Of a stretch of DNA of 20,141 bases, positions 6,875 to 14,309 are shown piece after piece (position 1 is the stretch's first letter; the number at the start of each line of letters is the position of its first letter). The position numbers were made by a program, and so were the translations under genes. The stretch is from IMG/VR virus record IMGVR_UViG_3300031951_011088, positions 1-20,141 of that record, one strand, 5' to 3'. The DNA comes from a virus. Under the pieces are notes generated by a model that was not told the DNA's origin, searched no databases, and worked only from the letters and a program-made list of their open reading frames with translations.

Positions 6875-8253
6875 TACACTTTGAGATTCTTGAATTTATC
6901 TGTGCTGCTGCGACCGCGATCGAACACAGGCTTTGATTCCGCTTCCTTCATGACTGCATCTTGCGCTTTTTGTTCAAGATCATAGAGTTTCATTTTACCG
7001 CGATCTACTCCAATAGTAAACCTTTTATGCAAATTCGGATCATTGTAACGATTCTTCAACTGCTTCACGAGCAACTGATTCAACTGCTGCAGTTCTTCTG
7101 TGCTCACCAATGCAAACATAAAATCAGCAGTAGCAGGCAAACCAAAAGACTCTGAAGTATCTTCCAGACCAGGATCTGAGTTCGAAAAGCCCGAACGTGT
7201 CGTTTGAGTTGCGGAGACAATCGGCACGTTGTTTTCAACGGCAAGTCCGCGCAGTTCTTCGGCGATCGCTTTGATGTAAGTGTAGGAATTGACATTCGCG
7301 CCAGCCTTGATTCGTGCGGATGCGCAAATATTTAGGTAGTCGATGAAAATAATATCTGGACGGAAGTTCTTTTTCAACGCAAGTTCATTGATCAATGCAC
7401 GGAAGTGTGCTGGATTTGCCGAAGCGGTCGGATATTCTTTGATGATGAGTTTACCCTTTACACGCTCCTTCAGTTTGCCCATGCGCTTTTCATACATGTC
7501 TTTCGGCATGTTCATTAGATCATCAAGGGATACGTTTAGAAGATTCGCGTCAATACGTTCAGCGATCTTCTCTTCAGCCATTTCTAGCGTGATGTATAGA
7601 ACATTATAATTTTGCGTCAGGCAAGAAGCAGCCACATGACACATGAAAAGAGACTTACCGACGCCAGTACCTGCAAGAGCAATATTAAGGGTCTTTTGCG
7701 GAAGTCCTCCTTTAGTGATCTTGTTGAAGTATTCAAGATCAAACGGGATTCTTTTTTCGATGCGATGATAGAAATCGTACCGATCAGCGTAATTATCCAA
7801 AAAGTCGTGACCAATATTAGGATCGAAACTAACGCCCAAAGCATCAGAAAGCAAAGTAGGAATGCTTCCTTTGCCGCGATTTTGATCTTTTCCGTCCAGG
7901 ATCTGAATGGAATCCATGATAGCATTGTAGATAGCCTTTTCTTGACAAAACTTTTCGGTCGTGTCAAGAAGCCATTCGAGTTTTTGTTCGGATTTGTCAA
8001 CTGCAACTTCCTTTAGTAACTCAAGCGATTTAGTGACTTCGGTCTCAGTAAGTTTTGTAGATTCCTTGAGACTAATCTCCAGTGCTGCTATCGGCGGCGG
8101 ACTGTTGTACTTGAGAATGAACTGCTTTATTTCTTCGAACAGTTTTCTTTCGTGGCTTTCGCTCAGGTACTCGCTTTTCAGAAACGGCAACGACTTCCTC
8201 ATGAATTGTTCGTTCCGAATCAGATTCGACAAGATCAGTGTTTCCGTTTTCAT
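6874..8253 (-). CDS. 41: Replicative DNA helicase, T4 gp41 type (DnaB family)
   Basis: 459 residues against about 475 for T4 gp41. It unwinds DNA ahead of the fork and partners the primase. The N-terminal domain (1-145) carries SEYL and the GHDFLDNY region at 148-155 that matches T4 gp41 closely. The RecA-like domain has Walker A AGTGVGKS at 194-201, the catalytic Glu in LEMAEEK (E224), Walker B IIFIDYL at 301-307 (D305), and the ATQTTRSG and GLPATADFMF segments typical of gp41. The ATG at 8253 is preceded by a GGGAAAAGA stretch. Its first 60 codons share DNA with the end of the preceding small gene in another frame. The stop overlaps the next ATG as TAATG. Confidence 0.96.
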   Translation of the reverse strand: MKTETLILSNLIRNEQFMRKSLPFLKSEYLSESHERKLFEEIKQFILKYNSPPPIAALEISLKESTKLTETEVTKSLELLKEVAVDKSEQKLEWLLDTTEKFCQEKAIYNAIMDSIQILDGKDQNRGKGSIPTLLSDALGVSFDPNIGHDFLDNYADRYDFYHRIEKRIPFDLEYFNKITKGGLPQKTLNIALAGTGVGKSLFMCHVAASCLTQNYNVLYITLEMAEEKIAERIDANLLNVSLDDLMNMPKDMYEKRMGKLKERVKGKLIIKEYPTASANPAHFRALINELALKKNFRPDIIFIDYLNICASARIKAGANVNSYTYIKAIAEELRGLAVENNVPIVSATQTTRSGFSNSDPGLEDTSESFGLPATADFMFALVSTEELQQLNQLLVKQLKNRYNDPNLHKRFTIGVDRGKMKLYDLEQKAQDAVMKEAESKPVFDRGRSSTDKFKNLKV

Positions 8254-8581
8254 TCTTTTCCCTTTTCGCTGTTTCGATAGAGTTAGTAATTATATTACGC
8301 ATAATGTTAGAAGTAAATCGGTTGAATGCCTTTGACTTTACATCACAATTGTTCACATTTGAAATAACATCAATGTCAAAAGTTAATAGATTATTTTCAC
8401 CAACACGAATATTTGAATACTCGACAATCACACCATCATATTTTCTGAGAAGTTTGACTGCGAACGTACCAGGTTCACCAGCAAGATCAAAGAAAAACGT
8501 GTAGTGCTTGTCGAGTTTGATTCGCTTGACTGCGTACCAAAATTCAATTTTAGCAATGAGATCTAAAATTTTATTCTTCAT
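8072..8581 (-). CDS. Small uncharacterised phage protein between uvsX and gene 41, with a long dual-coding tail
   Basis: 169 residues from the ATG at 8581 (a GTG two codons earlier is possible). I do not recognise a named family, though a small protein at this place between uvsX and the helicase gene is familiar in T4-like environmental phages. Residues 1-105 look globular, with FFFDLAGEPGTFAVKLL and alternating beta-like segments. From about residue 110 the protein is highly charged and probably disordered, with a basic run KRVPERKPRKKTVRR. The gene overlaps the uvsX end by 11 bases and runs 182 bases into the helicase gene in another frame, so its tail is encoded over the helicase N-terminus. 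A sequencing frameshift that removed an earlier stop is the alternative. Confidence 0.7.
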   Translation of the reverse strand: MKNKILDLIAKIEFWYAVKRIKLDKHYTFFFDLAGEPGTFAVKLLRKYDGVIVEYSNIRVGENNLLTFDIDVISNVNNCDVKSKAFNRFTSNIMRNIITNSIETAKREKNENGNTDLVESDSERTIHEEVVAVSEKRVPERKPRKKTVRRNKAVHSQVQQSAADSSTGD

Positions 8582-9626
8582 CGTCACTATCTACGCTTAC
8601 TGCATTGCCAGCAATCGCTGAACTGAACTGGTAATTATCGCGAACCCACTGCTTGAAACTTTCGCTGGAAAGAATGCTATCCCAGAATTCAGCGCACTCA
8701 GTATCAGCCATGCGCCACTTCTTGCTATCAACTTCACCAGTGGTAGTGTTTACCTTGGCATACCAGCCAACGTTTGGCTTCGTTACATGACCAGATTCAA
8801 GAGCCATATCAAGTAAGCCACTGTAACGAGAAATGCCACCATCGAAACGTACAGTAACAGGAATCTTGGCTTTTTCTCTGACATAACGCGACTTCTCAAC
8901 ATTGATAATAAAGTTGTAACCGATTAGTTCTGCACCATCCTTTTCTTGTTGACGTCCAAGAATGTAGATGTTATCGGCTGAGTAATAGGAACCTGTTCCG
9001 CCACCGACAATATCCTTGGGAAACATACCGATCTCTTTATAGGTATGATTTACAACAACCATAGGAATGTCCTTCAGGGTGAGGTGAGGCGTCACCATAC
9101 GGAACAGGGATTTTATTTGCTTGGCGCGAGTCATGTCACCGACTGACTTTTGCTCAAGGGCATCTTCAACTTCCTTCTTTGACGCAAGATTGCCGATTGA
9201 GTCAACGACGATCATAATACGATCACCACGCTCAATATTGCTCAATTGCGACATAATATCAAATTTTAATTGTTCAACGTCTGTGATTGGCGTATGAACA
9301 ACGCGATCTGTATCAATTCCGAATGACGTGAAATAGTTTTGCGGAGTACCAAACTCCGAGTCATAGAACAAAACTACTGAATCAGGGTACTTGTCTTGAT
9401 AGGCTTTCGCCATCAAAAGACTAAATGCGGTCTTGAAGTGCTTCGACGGACCAGCCCACATCGTAAGACCAGGAGTGAAACCGCCGTCAAGATCACCAGA
9501 GAACGCAACATTCACTACAGGGATGCTGGTCTGAATCATATCCTTGGCGGCAAAGAACTTGGACTTCGCAAGAATAGCGGTGTCCTTGATCGTAGAATTT
9601 TTCTTGAGTTTTTCGAGTAGGCTCAT
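8571..9626 (-). CDS. uvsX: UvsX RecA-like recombinase
   Basis: 351 residues, compared with about 390 in T4. It forms filaments on single-stranded DNA and drives strand exchange for recombination-dependent replication and repair. Walker A is GPSKHFKT at 59-66, close to GPSKSFKS of T4. YDSEFG at 88-93 holds the catalytic Glu, Walker B is RIMIVVDS, and the VVNHTYKEIG and VGGGTGSYY segments match the UvsX DNA-binding and ATP-sensing region. The C-terminus is acidic (SVDSDDEE), as in RecA-family proteins. It has its own GGAG ribosome site 7 bases before the ATG and a short AT-rich leader, unlike most genes here, so it may start a transcript. Confidence 0.96.
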   Translation of the reverse strand: MSLLEKLKKNSTIKDTAILAKSKFFAAKDMIQTSIPVVNVAFSGDLDGGFTPGLTMWAGPSKHFKTAFSLLMAKAYQDKYPDSVVLFYDSEFGTPQNYFTSFGIDTDRVVHTPITDVEQLKFDIMSQLSNIERGDRIMIVVDSIGNLASKKEVEDALEQKSVGDMTRAKQIKSLFRMVTPHLTLKDIPMVVVNHTYKEIGMFPKDIVGGGTGSYYSADNIYILGRQQEKDGAELIGYNFIINVEKSRYVREKAKIPVTVRFDGGISRYSGLLDMALESGHVTKPNVGWYAKVNTTTGEVDSKKWRMADTECAEFWDSILSSESFKQWVRDNYQFSSAIAGNAVSVDSDDEE

Positions 9627-9654
9627 ATTTGTATCTCCGTTTGGCGATGTATAT

Positions 9655-9684
9655 ATTGTATATTATTTTATGAAAAAAAGCAAT
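9655..9684 (-). promoter_or_regulatory. Possible promoter for uvsX, resembling a T4 middle promoter
   Basis: On the minus strand ATTGCTTTT (9684-9676) resembles the MotA box, and TATACAAT (9662-9655) resembles a -10 element with 13 bases between. A GGAG ribosome site and the uvsX ATG follow. In T4, uvsX is transcribed from a middle promoter, so the position is right. The T-run is also part of the polymerase stop region, no motA gene is in this window, and many related phages lack MotA, so a plain sigma70-like promoter is equally possible. Confidence 0.35.
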
Positions 9685-12208
9685 CAAGTGTTTCGACTTG
9701 GTGTGAAGTCCAATTGATAGGATTGAGAATGATCTCTAGTGGCTCCAAGAATGTCTTCTCGAACTGCAAATCATAATCTATGTACTGTTCTGCGTCAAAT
9801 TGTTTAGGTAAAACAGAAAGAAACGCAAGAGTGTTATTGTTGAAGATATTTGGTTGCTTTAAATACACATATTTAATTTTTTCACCTTCTTTGATCAATT
9901 GGTATCTCTTTGTTAATTTTAATTCTCGCAAGAAATGATTGTATACAAGAGCACCTTTGGTGTGAATTGGTGTTTTGAACTTAAAGATGTTTGCAACATC
10001 AGCGTATTGTACAAGACCATTGACGCTTCTTGGAAATGAGATATCTTCTACAGGCAACTTTTTAAATTCTTCTCGGAACTCTTCAATAAACTTGTGAAGT
10101 GTGCTCTCATCTTTTGTGATGATGATATTGATTGCTTCTTTGATCTTCGCTCTGCAAATAGCAGGAGTTGAAGAACGAATAGCGGAAATACCCATCATCT
10201 TGAGTTTGGGTTTTGCGTATGCAACACCTTCGCTGTTGTACACGTTCAGCACATAGTTCTTTTTCGCGACCCATATAGCCTTGTCAGCCAAAGACTCACG
10301 TTTCATTTCCATGCGCTGTTGATAACAATTCAAATATTCAGCAAGTTCACCATAAGACTTGTCAATGAATGGCTGAATCTTCTGATCGCAAACCTTATCC
10401 ATGAAGTCAATGACTTTCTTCGTTTCAGAAACATTTGGATAGAGTTTCTTGACCAGCGGACCCATGTTCAGATAGATCGAGTCAGTATCAGAAGCGATGA
10501 CATAGTCTCCATCTTGCGTCTTGAGAAGAGTGTTCATATACTCATTGATCTTCTTCTCAATCCAACGAATCGACAACTGACCTGCTGTAGTAATCCCCTC
10601 AGCCATCCGAGTATCGAAGAAACGGAAGTATTGGTTACCCATCGCACCGTAAGCAGAATTCAGCGTAACCTTTTTCGCCAACTGCAGATTATTATATCGT
10701 GCAATTTGTTTCTCCAAGTATTCTACTTGATTCTTATCCTCAAGAACAGTTTCAATTTTCTTTTTGGCTTCAATAGCCAACTTCTTATAGCGTGTACGAT
10801 CTTTGTACATGCTATCCATAATCTCAGGCATGACACCCTGAAACTTGTTCGTAAACAATTGCCCATTTGGCGTTGCGCTTACGTTCAGTTCTTTTAAAAT
10901 GCTCGTATCAATAGTTTGATTGAGTAGGTTTTCGACATTGATTTCATTGTTCGAAATAAACCCACGCATGTTATCATTATATTTTGCTGGCTCAATGAGA
11001 GTTTCCATCGAAATATTGTATTGCATAATCAAATGCGGATACAGACTGTTCAAGTCAAACGAAGCAACCCACTCATGCATTCCCATAATTGGATCTTTTA
11101 CATATGCGCCTTCATATGCAGATTCTTTAGATGATTTCTTCATCTGTGGGATTACAATATTTTTTTTCTTTAGGTGATTATAGACAATTGAATCCCACAT
11201 GCGCACTTGCGTGAAGACGTCATCATAATTTACTTTGTTATCATACGCAAGAGTCAATGCCAACTCAAGAAGTTTCATCTTGTCTTCAAGTTTCTCGACA
11301 AGTTCTACGTCCTTGACGTTATACTCAATAAACTTTTGATAATCTTGCTTGTACAACTCATGTAGATTTTCATACTCAGAATAATCTAACTTCTTTTCGC
11401 CAAGTTCAATATTTGCAATGTGATCTAGGCGATATGACTCTTGCTGCGAATATGTAAACTTCTTGTACAATTCCAGATAGTCTAGAGTTGCAACACCATC
11501 AATCTCGAAGATCTGATGTTCACGACCCATGAACGTGACGTTGCGTTCTGAAATACGATTCCAAGGAGACAACTTCTTGGCTTCTGCTTCACCAAAGATC
11601 TTGACGATTCGATTTACAAGATATGGAATATCGAATGTCTTGATGTTCCATCCGCTTACAATATCGGGGTGGAATCTTGCCCACAGGTCAAGGAATCTTC
11701 GTATAAGGTCTGATTCATCTCGACACTTTGCATAGTGCACGTCGTCACGGTGCTTGCTATAATCGCCGACACCAAACACAAAATAATTACCTTTGATCTT
11801 GAGAGTGATTGCTGTGATTGATTCGTTAGCGTCTCTGGGTTCTGGGAATCCATTTTCAGATCCGACTTCGATGTCAACATAGGCAATGCAAATTTTACTA
11901 ATATCCCAAAGGATATCGTCAGGATACTCGTCAGCAATATAAGAATACTCAAAACGATTATTCCCGTAAACAGGAAAATTGTCGACACTTTTGTACCTCT
12001 CCAAGAATTCGCGGCACTCAGGAATGGTTCCTGGTTCAATGGGCTTTACATACTCTCCAGCAAGAGTTGTATATTCAGACTTCTCCTGGCTGGAAAGAAA
12101 AAAGGTCGGACGGAATTCGACCTTCCGTCTGACCCTCTTATCATTTTCAACGCCTCTGAGAAGAATATACTTACCAGAAACGCTGACGTTGGTGTAAAAG
12201 TCTGCCAA
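9668..12208 (-). CDS. 43: DNA polymerase, family B, T4 gp43 type
   Basis: 846 residues against about 898 in T4. Proofreading exonuclease motifs are VDIEVGSENG at 111-120 (D112, E114), NIKTFDIPYL at 188-197, and YNVKD at 296-300. Polymerase motifs are DLNSLYP at 385-391, KKVTLNSAYG at 512-521 and ASDTDSIY at 572-579, whose two aspartates bind metal. The last residues, QVETLDCFFS, resemble the C-terminal sliding-clamp-binding peptide of phage polymerases. The start appears to be TTG at 12208: an in-frame TAA lies two codons before it, and MADFYTNVSVSG lines up with the first residues of T4 gp43 (MKEFYISIE). The upstream gene ends only 3 bases earlier, so translation may be coupled. Confidence 0.96.
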   Translation of the reverse strand: MADFYTNVSVSGKYILLRGVENDKRVRRKVEFRPTFFLSSQEKSEYTTLAGEYVKPIEPGTIPECREFLERYKSVDNFPVYGNNRFEYSYIADEYPDDILWDISKICIAYVDIEVGSENGFPEPRDANESITAITLKIKGNYFVFGVGDYSKHRDDVHYAKCRDESDLIRRFLDLWARFHPDIVSGWNIKTFDIPYLVNRIVKIFGEAEAKKLSPWNRISERNVTFMGREHQIFEIDGVATLDYLELYKKFTYSQQESYRLDHIANIELGEKKLDYSEYENLHELYKQDYQKFIEYNVKDVELVEKLEDKMKLLELALTLAYDNKVNYDDVFTQVRMWDSIVYNHLKKKNIVIPQMKKSSKESAYEGAYVKDPIMGMHEWVASFDLNSLYPHLIMQYNISMETLIEPAKYNDNMRGFISNNEINVENLLNQTIDTSILKELNVSATPNGQLFTNKFQGVMPEIMDSMYKDRTRYKKLAIEAKKKIETVLEDKNQVEYLEKQIARYNNLQLAKKVTLNSAYGAMGNQYFRFFDTRMAEGITTAGQLSIRWIEKKINEYMNTLLKTQDGDYVIASDTDSIYLNMGPLVKKLYPNVSETKKVIDFMDKVCDQKIQPFIDKSYGELAEYLNCYQQRMEMKRESLADKAIWVAKKNYVLNVYNSEGVAYAKPKLKMMGISAIRSSTPAICRAKIKEAINIIITKDESTLHKFIEEFREEFKKLPVEDISFPRSVNGLVQYADVANIFKFKTPIHTKGALVYNHFLRELKLTKRYQLIKEGEKIKYVYLKQPNIFNNNTLAFLSVLPKQFDAEQYIDYDLQFEKTFLEPLEIILNPINWTSHQVETLDCFFS

Positions 12209-12211
12209 GAA

Positions 12212-12508
12212 TTACCCCGTAATCAATTGCTGTGGAGGAACTACAAGTCCTGCTCCAAAGATTTGATTATACCCGTTTTTCACTTCTTGGGCAACTTCTG
12301 CAACGATAACAACACAAGAATTCTTGATCGACAAGTCACCGTCTGCTGCTTGCATCCAAGGAATAAATCCAAGAACTGGACCCTTCTCGCTGCGCTGCAT
12401 CATGCATGCAACTGCGTTCTTAACGACTAGATATTCATCTGTCTGCTCTACTACTTCTACAACTAATTCCTCGCCACTTCCTAGTTTTAGTGCTTTGATG
12501 TTCGACAT
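12212..12508 (-). CDS. Small conserved phage protein, possibly Sm/Hfq-like fold
   Basis: 98 residues. The pattern LKLGSGEELVVEVVEQTDEYLVVKNAVACMM is a run of short beta strands of the kind seen in Sm-like RNA-binding proteins. GPVLGFIPWMQAADGD (43-58) and FGAGLVVPPQQLITG at the end are, as I recall, strongly conserved in T4-like environmental phages, usually just ahead of the polymerase gene. A GAGAGGATG stretch provides a ribosome site before the ATG, and the first 74 bases overlap the preceding gene in another frame. RNA binding, perhaps controlling translation of the polymerase, is only a hypothesis; no catalytic motif is present. Confidence 0.8.
   Translation of the reverse strand: MSNIKALKLGSGEELVVEVVEQTDEYLVVKNAVACMMQRSEKGPVLGFIPWMQAADGDLSIKNSCVVIVAEVAQEVKNGYNQIFGAGLVVPPQQLITG
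12215..12218 (-). promoter_or_regulatory. 43: Ribosome binding site deciding the TTG start of the polymerase
   Basis: GGGG on the minus strand lies 6 bases before the TTG at 12208 and includes the last codon of the preceding gene. No in-frame ATG or GTG lies between the upstream TAA and this TTG, so the site and codon together define the likely start. Confidence 0.5.
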
Positions 12509-12698
12509 TTTGTTTCATCCTCTCGTATGATTTAAATAGATTTTTATCTTTCATGTTTTGGACAATTCCATTCTTATAATATTCACCACTTGTCATTGTC
12601 CATACATCCTTACCAACTTTTAAACTCCAACCATTGAACTCTTTAATATGAATTTCTTTTGAAACTAAGAATTCTTTTAATTCAGATAGACTATTCAT
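12435..12698 (-). CDS. Small uncharacterised protein
   Basis: 87 residues with no family I recognise. The first 67 residues look like a real small domain (helix, then GWSLKVGKDVWTMTSGEYYKNG with beta-like alternation, then a Lys-rich helix). The last 20 or so, rich in Arg and Ser, lie over the start of the next gene in another frame and look like read-on sequence. The ATG sits inside the end of the sugar kinase gene (8-base overlap), which supports coupled translation. A true stop further upstream lost by mutation could explain the overlap. Confidence 0.6.
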   Translation of the reverse strand: MNSLSELKEFLVSKEIHIKEFNGWSLKVGKDVWTMTSGEYYKNGIVQNMKDKNLFKSYERMKQNVEHQSTKTRKWRGISCRSSRADR

Positions 12699-13449
12699 CT
12701 AAACAACTCCTAGCGTATATTGCAGAACCTATTACTCCTGCACTGTTTCCATATTTTGCTTTATAAATTTTACTCGGAGAAATTAAATACTTATGCCATT
12801 GATCCCAAGCGTCGCTTATTCCTCCACCAATTACAATATTATCTGGCCAAAAGCATTTATTGATTTCTTCTAGATACAAATTAACTCTTTCAGCGTATTC
12901 TTCCCAAGTTAAATTCATCTTTTCTATCAAAAGTGCTGATGCAATTAGTTCGGCATTATCTATTCCGTTAGGTAATGCCATTCTTCCGAATTCAGTGTTT
13001 AACAATAGTGAATTATTGTGATAGATTGCAGTTCCTATCCCAGTTCCAAAAGTTAAAAATACCGTAACTCCTGGAAGATTTTTAATAGCACCAAATTTTA
13101 TTTCAGCCATCGCGGCAGCATCAGCATCATTTAACACTTCGCAGTTAACACCAAAATATTCTGTTGCTAACTGCTTGATGTTTAATCCATACCATTCTTT
13201 ACCAATATTAGGTGCAGTTTTCGTGATACCTTCTTTGACTATGCAAGGTATCCCGAAACCTATTACGTCATATTGATCTGATATTTGTTCTTTTATGCTT
13301 TTAAACAAAACATCAGGATGTTCGTTTTTGGGCGTTTTAATTTTAAAGATCGTTTCACATTCACCAGTTGAAGTATCAACTAATCCTATTTTAGTGAATG
13401 TACCACCAACATCTACTCCAAGAACATTATTCAGTTGCTTCGCTTGCAT
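12691..13449 (-). CDS. ppgK: ROK-family sugar kinase resembling polyphosphate glucokinase
   Basis: 252 residues against about 265 for mycobacterial PPGK. The family phosphorylates glucose to glucose 6-phosphate using polyphosphate or ATP. Seen: phosphate-binding DVGGT at 13-17, FGIPCIV at 65-71, TAPNIGKEW at 78-86, NDADAAAMAE at 107-116 with the catalytic Asp, LTFGTGIGTA at 132-141, NTEFG at 151-155 and IVIGGGIS in the C-terminal half. By eye these fit strictly polyphosphate-type glucokinases better than general ROK kinases, but the phosphate donor cannot be read. It is complete, with no frameshift. It overlaps the preceding small gene by 23 bases. In context it could feed glucose 6-phosphate to the RmlA route after mutase action, or tap host polyphosphate. 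Confidence 0.88.
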   Translation of the reverse strand: MQAKQLNNVLGVDVGGTFTKIGLVDTSTGECETIFKIKTPKNEHPDVLFKSIKEQISDQYDVIGFGIPCIVKEGITKTAPNIGKEWYGLNIKQLATEYFGVNCEVLNDADAAAMAEIKFGAIKNLPGVTVFLTFGTGIGTAIYHNNSLLLNTEFGRMALPNGIDNAELIASALLIEKMNLTWEEYAERVNLYLEEINKCFWPDNIVIGGGISDAWDQWHKYLISPSKIYKAKYGNSAGVIGSAIYARSCLDE

Positions 13450-13633
13450 CTCTATTTTCAGTGTTGCGCTTGAGTTTATGTCTCACATGGCTGGCATGGG
13501 CATCAATAAAAAGTTTTTTGACCTTACCATACTCATGAGAGTCTTTGACCCAGCCATTCGCTTGTTCCATAGCGAGCATGCGCTTGAATCCGCGTGGCAA
13601 CTTTGCACCAAAAAAATCTGATCTATTAGCCAT
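13427..13633 (-). CDS. Small conserved phage protein, function unknown
   Basis: 68 residues, basic and predicted helical. The pattern GAKLPRGFKRMLAM (9-22), EYGKVKKLFIDAHASHV (34-50) matches, from memory, a small uncharacterised protein shared by T4-like environmental phages. The ATG overlaps the end of the glycosyltransferase gene by 8 bases, and the last 23 bases overlap the sugar kinase gene. The Glu/Thr-rich tail lies in the dual-coding part. No catalytic or membrane signature is visible, so no function is proposed. Confidence 0.75.
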   Translation of the reverse strand: MANRSDFFGAKLPRGFKRMLAMEQANGWVKDSHEYGKVKKLFIDAHASHVRHKLKRNTENRDASEATE

Positions 13634-14309
13634 TCAATAATTCCTCACATTTATTCCAAAAACGTTCTTGCTGACCAGGTTGGAAAATTTGCCAGCAATG
13701 CCAAAACAAAGGTTTATCACCTTCTCCATAAGTTGTACCAATACCAAAATTAGGCATTCCATCAGCCAAAGACCAATATGGTGGTAGGTTTTGTGGTTCC
13801 CATGCCATTCTTAAAGGAGGAGCATCGTAACTTAATGGCATTAGAAGATGTACGTCTATATTATTCTCTCTAGCCAAATAAGTCAACTCTTCTGCAACGT
13901 CGCCTCTAGGAGTTGGCTCAAATGATGGCTTACCGATTCTTGAGTACAAATCCATAGTGAATCCAACATTATGAGCGCCACAGAAAACATGCTGATTATT
14001 GTCAATATGATTGGTTCTTTGCGCGTCACCGATCAGTTTACCGTTATATACGTTTTCAAACATAAAGTCAATAGCAGAATCATCAACTGGAACGCAGTCA
14101 ACGTCTAAAAATAATACTGCATCATGACCCATTTGCTCTAACATAGGCATCAATAGAGTCATAGTGGCGCCATGAGTCCCGCCAGTTATAACTTGATGAA
14201 AGGTAATGTTTGATTTATTGAATTTATCTACTACTGCTTTCTGTAGAGTAGTAGTCTTTTGATCAATATTTTGCATGTATACTGAAATGATACAAGGATT
14301 TCTGTTCAT
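13626..14309 (-). CDS. Putative GT-A type glycosyltransferase
   Basis: 227 residues. VLFLDVDCVPVDD (65-77) holds a DxD (D69, D71), which in GT-A enzymes binds the metal and the sugar nucleotide. The fold order (beta-strand ISVYMQN, helix, DxD strand, later GAHNVGFTMD and EPTPRGDVAEEL) suits a nucleotide-diphospho-sugar transferase. The ending FWHCWQIFQPGQQERFWNKC is, as I recall, common in phage relatives. The ATG shares one base with the stop of the GDPD-like gene (TAATG). It lacks membrane segments and is probably cytoplasmic. Acceptor and donor are unknown; the neighbouring glycan genes suggest surface or virion sugars. Confidence 0.75.
   Translation of the reverse strand: MNRNPCIISVYMQNIDQKTTTLQKAVVDKFNKSNITFHQVITGGTHGATMTLLMPMLEQMGHDAVLFLDVDCVPVDDSAIDFMFENVYNGKLIGDAQRTNHIDNNQHVFCGAHNVGFTMDLYSRIGKPSFEPTPRGDVAEELTYLARENNIDVHLLMPLSYDAPPLRMAWEPQNLPPYWSLADGMPNFGIGTTYGEGDKPLFWHCWQIFQPGQQERFWNKCEELLNG

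Noticed and set aside
7612-8016. Long frames on both strands (129-134 codons) over the helicase gene
   Set aside because: The helicase frame carries all the gp41 motifs across this stretch; the others have none.
9673-9700. Rho-independent terminator after the polymerase gene
   Set aside because: The stem is only 5 bp, AT-rich, and separated from the T-run by several bases; it is mentioned only as part of a tentative switch region.
10319-10897. 192-codon plus-strand frame opposite the polymerase gene
   Set aside because: It is the reverse strand of conserved polymerase motifs, including the DTDS and NSAYG regions, so it is a shadow of strong codon constraint.
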